Positions 57,917-64,000 of a DNA stretch of 64,000 nucleotides are shown here, piece after piece. The stretch spans positions 377,164 through 441,163 of the forward strand of contig JAVSML010001008.1 in assembly GCA_038503035.1 (NCBI GenBank), written 5' to 3'. The first letter of the stretch is position 1, and each line of letters opens with the position of its first letter. Source of the stretch: Crocodylus rhombifer (lineage: Eukaryota; Chordata; Crocodylia; Crocodylidae). A program made the position numbers and the translations under genes. The notes below the pieces were generated by a model. That model did not search any database. It was not told the DNA's origin and was given only the letters and a program-made list of their open reading frames with translations.

Positions 57917-59069
57917 TTGACACTTGCAGATAACACAAGTTTCACTATGAACAGTTTGAGGTACAGTTTCCCAAAAACCCCTGCACGTAACTCCTTGAAA
58001 CTGGGCAAACTTCATCACCCTAGAGGGGGCTACCATCTCTGCAAGTTTCATCCAAATCAGGCAAGAATTGACAAAAGAATAGGCAGTTTCATGGTTCCCC
58101 ATTATAGCCTATGGCAAAACATCAAAACACTGTCAAAACAGCTGTTGCCAAATCTCTACATCACACAGGTCCATCCCTTGCCCACTCTCCCAGCCTTGGC
58201 AATGGATGCCCCATCCACCTCTTCTCTCAGCACTTCGAAAAAAAAAAGCCCCGACTCACTGGGTGCTGCCAGATAGGCGATCCCCACTGCCCCCCCACTG
58301 CTGCACACTGTGTGGGGGGCTCTGCATGAGCCCCCCAACTGCTCCTCCGTGGCTGCCCACCCCCCCATCCCCCCCAGCTCCAGTCCTTTAAGGAAAATAC
58401 CCAAAACCCCGGGCTCACCCATTCCTGCCCAGCAGGGAGCAATCCCTGCTGCCCCATGCTGCAGGGGGAGGCTCTTCTATGTGCCCCCTGAACCCTGAGG
58501 CCACTGCAGGAATTGATAAGTCTGGGGAGTGGTTGCGTTTTTTTTTTCTTCAAGGGCCAGAGCTGGGGCAGGTGGGGCAGCCATGGGGGAACTGGGGAGC
58601 AGTGAGCCCCCCATGCAGCAGGGGTCAGTGGGGATTGCCCCCCTGCCAGACAGCACCTGGTGAGTGGGGGCTTTTTTTAAAGCACCGGGAGCTGGGGGAG
58701 CTGGGGCAGGCGGGTCAGCCATGGGGGGGGGGCTGAAGGAGCCGATAGGGTTCAGGGGGGTGCTTGGGAGGGATGGAGGAGCAGGCAGGGGATAGGACCT
58801 GGTGGGGGTCCCTCAATGGTCCTCTCTCTCCCTCCCCTGCCCCCTACTTACCAGCTCCAAGTCAGGCTCCAGCTCCCTGCTACAGCAGGCGGGGACTGCC
58901 CGAATCATCGAAGCACTCAGAATCTTTTCCGAATAGATTTGGAGAGCTTCAAATTGATTCAGACCTTTTTATTAGTCTCCAGATTTGATTTGGATTTGGA
59001 GATTCGACCACCAAATCAGGCCAAATCTCCTCTAAATCGAATCAGCATCCGAAGCTTCACACGGTTCTA

Positions 59070-61844
59070 CTGCATGCTAGCATTATCATTTGCACTAGAA
59101 ACCTTTTAACTGTGTCAAATACAAAAGGTTCTTATCTTTGTGTACCAAATTCTAGCAGCTCACCGCAATATTTAGCGTAAAACTTTAGAGCAGCTAAACA
59201 GCTTCTGCTGCTGTTTCAGCAAGCTTTTTCCAGTAACACAGCTGGTAAGTGATGCAGCCTAAGGAGCTTGTGCTGCAGGCCATTCCATATGACTCTGCAA
59301 AGAAAACTGATGAGCTACATAAGATTCAGAAAAAAATGTATGACCTTGGTTCCAGTGGCAAGCATCTTGCTAATATTTGAAAAGGCATACTAGTGTATTG
59401 TATGAAAAAGAATTACAACATGATTTGGTAGCCGGAAGTGTGTCTGTTATGCATGTTAATACAGCAGAGGTCAAAGAGGACCACCTGTAATATGGTGTGT
59501 TAAATGAATACCAAGTGGTTAAACTAAGATGATGAATTACAAAGTTTCCATTGACAATCAAATGAAAGACCTGAAAACCTGAGAGTAGAGACAATCAAAT
59601 GTTTTAATAAAAATCTATATAAATAATGTTCAACGAAGATGACTTCCTTTTCACCCATCCTCTGCCTACCCCTTTATGTTATTGAAGGGGTGTATAGCAT
59701 TCCAAAAATGAAAACTTCAGTCCTAGTTAAAGACAATACGTTATGGCCAAATACCTGGACAATGAAGTAGTTTTTACGTCTCTAAAGGACAAGAAAAGGA
59801 CGCTCAGAAGATTTCAAAATGCTGAGTTTATCAGAAAATGCCAGGAATTCTGGAATAGAATAAAGTATCTCCTTGTTATGAAATCCCTGAGGTACCTGAC
59901 TAGACTCAGAATATTTTTGAATGGAGAAATATTATATATAGGGAGAATGATAGAAAGATCTCTATTATAACAAATAAGTCTTTGAATTAATTAAAATCCA
60001 GTCTATAGTTCAGTTCAGATCTTGCTAAACTGCCATCCTCACTACTAAGTTACCAGTAAACTTGCTACTAAACTCTGAAGCTGCCTTACACATTTCTGTA
60101 AGGGATGCTCACTGTCTCTTTATCTTCCTGTACTCTGAAGTGGTATTATCTCTCCCACAACTCTTTCATTCACCGTTTCTTCATCTCACTTTTTATTTTA
60201 AAGCAACCACTGATGAATTTTGCTTAGGAAATGCTTCCTATTTAGCCCAAGCTATAGGAATGATGGTGTTACTGGGTGTTGAGGGGTGAGGAGGGTAAGC
60301 ACTTAGCCCCAGGTGTCAGTATCCTGACCTCCAAGGAGCCTGCACTATGGAAGCAGCAGCAGCAGGGTATTAGGGACACCCTACCATGGCAGCAGTAATT
60401 AAGACTGCACTAGATCTTGCCAGCAGCAGCTGGGGTCTTTATGTCTCTGGGGTGGGTAAGTCAATTCTCTCATCTCTGCATAGGGCACTAAAGTTGCCTA
60501 GTTACACCTCTGCTGCAAGTGTCTGTAGGAGTCATTTTCTCATAAATTTGGGCCAAGCATTTTTTTAAAAAGAGTGAGTTGGTTTTTGTAGTGAAAAATA
60601 GGTTTTGAAGAGTTTTGTTGCCTGAAGCAGACTTCTATAGTGTTAAAGCCAGGTGGAGTTTTATTGGATCTGCTTCTCCCTAATTAGTGCATACTACTAC
60701 TAAATATTCTGAATTGTACAGATGGTCTGAACCACCTCAGAAAATTCTGAGGACTATACTCATAGGAGTTAGCCCTGCGGGTTAGATGGTGGATATTTGC
60801 TGTACCAGCTAATCTTCATTTCCTGAAGAATGACCTTGGGAAATGGCCCACTTTCCAAGAATTATAGTGGTGCTCGTGTCAGGGTGACTACTATTCAAAA
60901 GTAGTACCTCAACGAAATATGTCATCATGGGGCAGTTTGGCAAGTATTTTTGCAGGGCGAAGCTGCAGAAATCATGAAGAACCAGTTTTAGATCCTTTGC
61001 ATCTCCACATAACTTAACTAGTGTCATCTTAGAGTTCTAAAATGAAGAAAAAATCATCTGAATTTCCCTTTTCCTCACTGCCCACCTTTAAGTATGAGTG
61101 CAATCATTATTATTTATTCAGAAGTATTTACAGAAACGAAAAGAACACACATAAAAGCAGGAAAATGTATTTCATGCTCTGTTTTCCTGAGAACCATTTT
61201 TATTATGTGAAGATTACTTTGGTTTTAAAACTATTTTCTTTCCATAAGAATAGATTGGATTGCACATCTCTCTGTCTGATTGCTGTCATGCTGAATCATT
61301 CTCAGGATAATGTGCTGTATCAAATATCTCACACATTTAAACTAGATGCTTCCTTTTACATTACAATATATGTGAAAATATTTTTGAATCCTATCCTTTA
61401 TTCCTAAACCTGCCTGCATTGAATCAGTTATGCATGCAGTTCTTTTGTGATTGTGATGTGTAGGGCTGGTGTTACAGAAACATTCCCTTTCCTGCTCTCA
61501 TCCACTATTCTCAACAGACAAATATTTTATTTAGAAACAGTTTAAAATATATTCCATATAATATACACAGCATTCCATATTTCTGTCCTCTTGTCCTTTA
61601 TCTCTTAAGTACTTTTGCATAAGAATATGGTTTTTAACAATTCAAGTGTTCCAAATGCTTTTTCATCGTAATTACAAAACATGACAATTATCTACAATGG
61701 AAAAGATTATGATATCATGAAGAGAAGATTATATCTTTATGTGGAACTAAAAGAAAAGAAGCAAATGAACTCTTAAGACTAAAATAATATCTTAACACAG
61801 ATGGGTTTCACCATAACAAGTGAGAATGCTGTCCTACAACAACT
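59070..61844. other. Unique-looking AT-rich noncoding DNA
   Basis: No gene recognised. The longest frame (61042-61407, 121 codons) is lysine-, phenylalanine- and isoleucine-rich, as expected from AT-rich noncoding DNA, with no domain pattern. Confidence 0.6.
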
Positions 61845-62215
61845 GCTGTACATAGAAAGTAGTAGAAGAAAAGTTCTGGTCTCCACATCTCAAAAAGGAT
61901 GTGGTAGAGTTAGAAAAAGTACAGAAAAGAGCAATCAAGATGATCAGTGTGCGGAGGGGCATGGAGCAACTGCTGTACCAGTAGAGACTAAAAAAGGCTA
62001 GGACTCTTCAGTTTGGAAGGAGAAGGCTGATTAGAGGTCTATAGACTCTTGAAGAGTGTGGATAAAGTGAATAGGGAATTGTTATTCACCAGAATACTAG
62101 ACTAGTGGGCATCCACTAAAAGTAGGAGGAGTCAAGTTTAAAATGAACAAGAGAAAATACTTTTTACACAGCATGTAGCTAACTTGTTACTACAAGAGGG
62201 TGTAGAGGCATAGGG
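61845..62215 (+). repeat. Old CR1 fragment (end of ORF2 and 3' UTR)
   Basis: Plus-strand match to the ORF2 end: TTCTGGTCTCCACATCTCAA, AAAAGAGCAATCAAGATGAT and GGAGAAGGCTGATTAGAGG, then CTTTTTACACAGCATGTAG near the tail. Several stops. Confidence 0.72.
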
Positions 62216-62424
62216 CTGATCCAAACCACGTGGCATTTCAAAGTAGTTTGAGACACTGCAAGAGGCACACTGGGAATGGAAAAAATGTTCAACCCATGGG
62301 AAAAAAAGCAGGGCAAGGCATGGTCCAGGACCATGCCCTGTGGCAACCAGAGGCAGGGGTCCTCCAAAGATGCACTCTGGTAGCCATCCAGAGTGTCCTT
62401 TTGGTTGCTCCTTGCCCTGGTGCT

Positions 62425-64000
62425 TCAGCATGCTACCTCCACATATGGGGCAGCCTGGACTAGGCTGCAGCGTGATGAGACTGGGCTCCATAAGTAGGGA
62501 TTGGGGGTGAGGGGAACAGGAATGGGGGGCAGTGAGTGTGCAAAGGACTGGGGTTGGGAGGGGGGCTGCTCAAGGGGGGGCCCTTGCCTGTTCCCTGCAC
62601 AGCCCACAACCACTCCCCCCACAGCAGCAGCCACCCTCAGGGCACTCATGGCCCTCCTGGCACAGCCCCCCACCCATGGCACAGGGCTGTGCAGTATGGC
62701 CCTGGCTGCCTGGTACCCGGCGCTGCCTGTGCCACGTGTGGGGCTGTGTTCCTTCAGGAAGCACCAGGCTGCTTGGGCTGTCACCTGGGGCCCAGTGCCA
62801 CTCAGGACTGTGATACCGTGGAGCCAGGACCTGGCCTGGAATGACAGGTGGTCCCTGCAAGCAGCAGCAGGCCCTGGGTGACAGCTCAAGTGGCCCGGAG
62901 CTTCCCATAGCCACATGCTGAGCCAGGTTGGACCTGCACAATGTGGCACAAGCAGGGCTGTGCCAGAAGGACTCTGAGTGCCCCAATGGTGGCTGCTGCT
63001 GTGTGTGNNNNNNNNNNNNNNNNNNNNNNNNNNNNNNNNNNNNNNNNNNNNNNNNNNNNNNNNNNNNNNNNNNNNNNNNNNNNNNNNNNNNNNNNNNNNN
63101 NNNNNNNNNNNNNNNNNNNNNNNNNNNNNNNNNNNNNNNNNNNNNNNNNNNNNNNNNNNNNNNNNNNNNNNNNNNNNNNNNNNNNNNNNNNNNNNNNNNN
63201 NNNNNNNNNNNNNNNNNNNNNNNNNNNNNNNNNNNNNNNNNNNNNNNNNNNNNNNNNNNNNNNNNNNNNNNNNNNNNNNNNNNNNNNNNNNNNNNNNNNN
63301 NNNNNNNNNNNNNNNNNNNNNNNNNNNNNNNNNNNNNNNNNNNNNNNNNNNNNNNNNNNNNNNNNNNNNNNNNNNNNNNNNNNNNNNNNNNNNNNNNNNN
63401 NNNNNNNCTGGGATGTGAGAAAGAGAGAGAGAGATGGGGTTGAGGGGTGGAGGAGAGCTCTGGGTAAGAGAGGCTGCCAGAGCCAGGCTTAGAGCCCCTC
63501 TGCCCCCCAGAGCAGCTTGTGCAGGGGGAGGCTGGCTTAGAATAAATGGCCCAGCTCAGTCCCTGATCCCCACTCGAGGGCTTCTGAGGGACAGTGTGGG
63601 GCACGGAGCAGAACAGCAAGGGCTGGCACTGCTGAGAGCCACAAAACAGTGGGTGGGACAGCTGCAGCTGTACTAATGTCCTGGTGCTGGGACAGAGATG
63701 CGGCTGAGAGGGAACTAGTGGGGCAGGCAGGGGCTGTGGGTCAGGAGTAAGGGGACGGGGTGGGGAGACAGTGGGTTGAGAGTGAGAGGTAAGAGTAGGC
63801 AGGGCACCAGCATATCAGTGCTGCTTAGTGCCACACATCCTGGTGAGCAAATGGGGTAGAAGCAGCTCTGATTTTTTCAAAGACAGAAACCTTAAAGTAA
63901 ATGCTAAAGTATATAGATATTTAGAATGCATTTTATTATGGTCATAGAGGCACTGGTAGGCTTCCAAATTGCTTTACACTTGTAAATATATCAATAAAGC
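62425..64000. repeat. GC-rich foldback repeat with family C right end, copy C2
   Basis: GC-rich DNA with inverted segments: about 62612-62690 (CAGCAGCAGCCACCCTCAGG start) pairs with about 62930-63007. The assembly gap follows directly. The right end (63880-63990) repeats the C1 end word TAGGCTTCCAAATTGCTTTA. It probably continues beyond the window. Frames up to 349 codons across the gap run through unknown bases and are not genes. Confidence 0.5.
63008..63407. other. Assembly gap (400 N)
   Basis: Four hundred unknown bases placed immediately after one arm of a foldback in GC-rich DNA. Confidence 1.

Larger units (their letters stand above)
56564..59069. mobile_element. Composite hAT element: family E left end, family A-like right end
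   Basis: Starts TAGGGCTGTGCAAAATTTCG, with subterminal AAAACATTTTGAAAGTTTC-type sequence as in E1. After a Penelope insertion (56940-57916), the module at 57940-58125 matches E1 28415-28590 in the same orientation. A GC-rich foldback-type interior (58160-58890) follows. The right end has GATTTGGAGATTCGACCACC and CGAAGCTTCACACGGTTCTA, which is family A-like. No matching 8-bp flanks are found (left CATAACCA). It may be one chimeric element or an E copy abutting a truncated A copy. Confidence 0.55.

Noticed and set aside
61042..61407. A 121-codon plus-strand frame as a possible small gene
   Set aside because: AT-rich composition, no domain, no flanking splice or promoter evidence; length is compatible with chance in low-GC DNA.
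62570..63619. A 349-codon minus-strand open frame and overlapping plus-strand frames
   Set aside because: They run through 400 unknown bases and GC-rich foldback DNA; the openness is an artefact of Ns lacking stop codons.
1..64000. A CRISPR array, bacterial operon or biosynthetic cluster
   Set aside because: Sequence composition, LINE, hAT and LTR relics are vertebrate; no regularly spaced short repeats or dense coding are present.

Overview
This is a vertebrate, almost certainly sauropsid, genomic window. The mix of repeats points to a crocodilian: abundant CR1 LINEs, many hAT DNA transposons with 8-bp target duplications, Penelope-like elements and a solo retroviral LTR. A turtle is the main alternative. 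I find no host protein-coding gene, no rRNA or tRNA gene and no CRISPR array. Nearly every open frame above 60 codons is an antisense or frame shadow of a transposon relic or of GC-rich repeat DNA. The window is best read as an intergenic or deep intronic transposon graveyard.

Layout. 1-3870: nearly complete minus-strand CR1 with ORF1 (coiled coil plus esterase-like domain) and a broken ORF2 (endonuclease plus reverse transcriptase). 5563-6295 and 9001-9701: two short hAT elements of one family (called A here), each with an 8-bp target duplication. 10466-13628: a GC-rich foldback repeat (family C), then a minus-strand jockey-superfamily LINE unrelated to CR1 with a readable YADD motif. 16085-18790: an L2-like LINE interrupted by a hAT-A element, which is itself interrupted by a CpG-rich solo LTR. 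19455-20195: old CR1. 21253-24007: hAT family B with an internal minisatellite and a 242-bp duplication. 27938-28724: hAT family E. 29368-30035: MITE with nested foldback. 31586-35422: the longest hAT-A copy, carrying a degenerate hAT transposase on the minus strand and a Penelope insertion. 36563-36640: a striking near-perfect hairpin. 37583-37957: minisatellite ending at a 10-N gap. 39718-39999 and 41088-42893: plus-strand CR1 pieces. 43322-44805: another hAT-A. 45014-47270: MITEs, a possible Penelope relic and a CR1 tail. 49865-50690 and 51963-54319: hAT-B copies, the second containing a different hAT (family D). 54410-55090: old CR1. 56564-59069: composite hAT containing a Penelope element with a 137-codon open GIY-YIG region. 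61845-64000: CR1 tail, then a GC-rich foldback with a 400-N gap.

How the parts relate. The 31586-35422 element shares its termini with the short hAT-A copies and carries transposase remains, so it is a plausible relic of the autonomous source that moved them. Target duplications give a relative order for several nests: L2, then hAT-A, then LTR; hAT-B, then hAT-D; hAT, then Penelope. The segments between are AT-rich unique-looking DNA, in which I see only a hairpin, a SINE-like piece and one weak candidate conserved noncoding stretch. All family letters are local labels, not database names.
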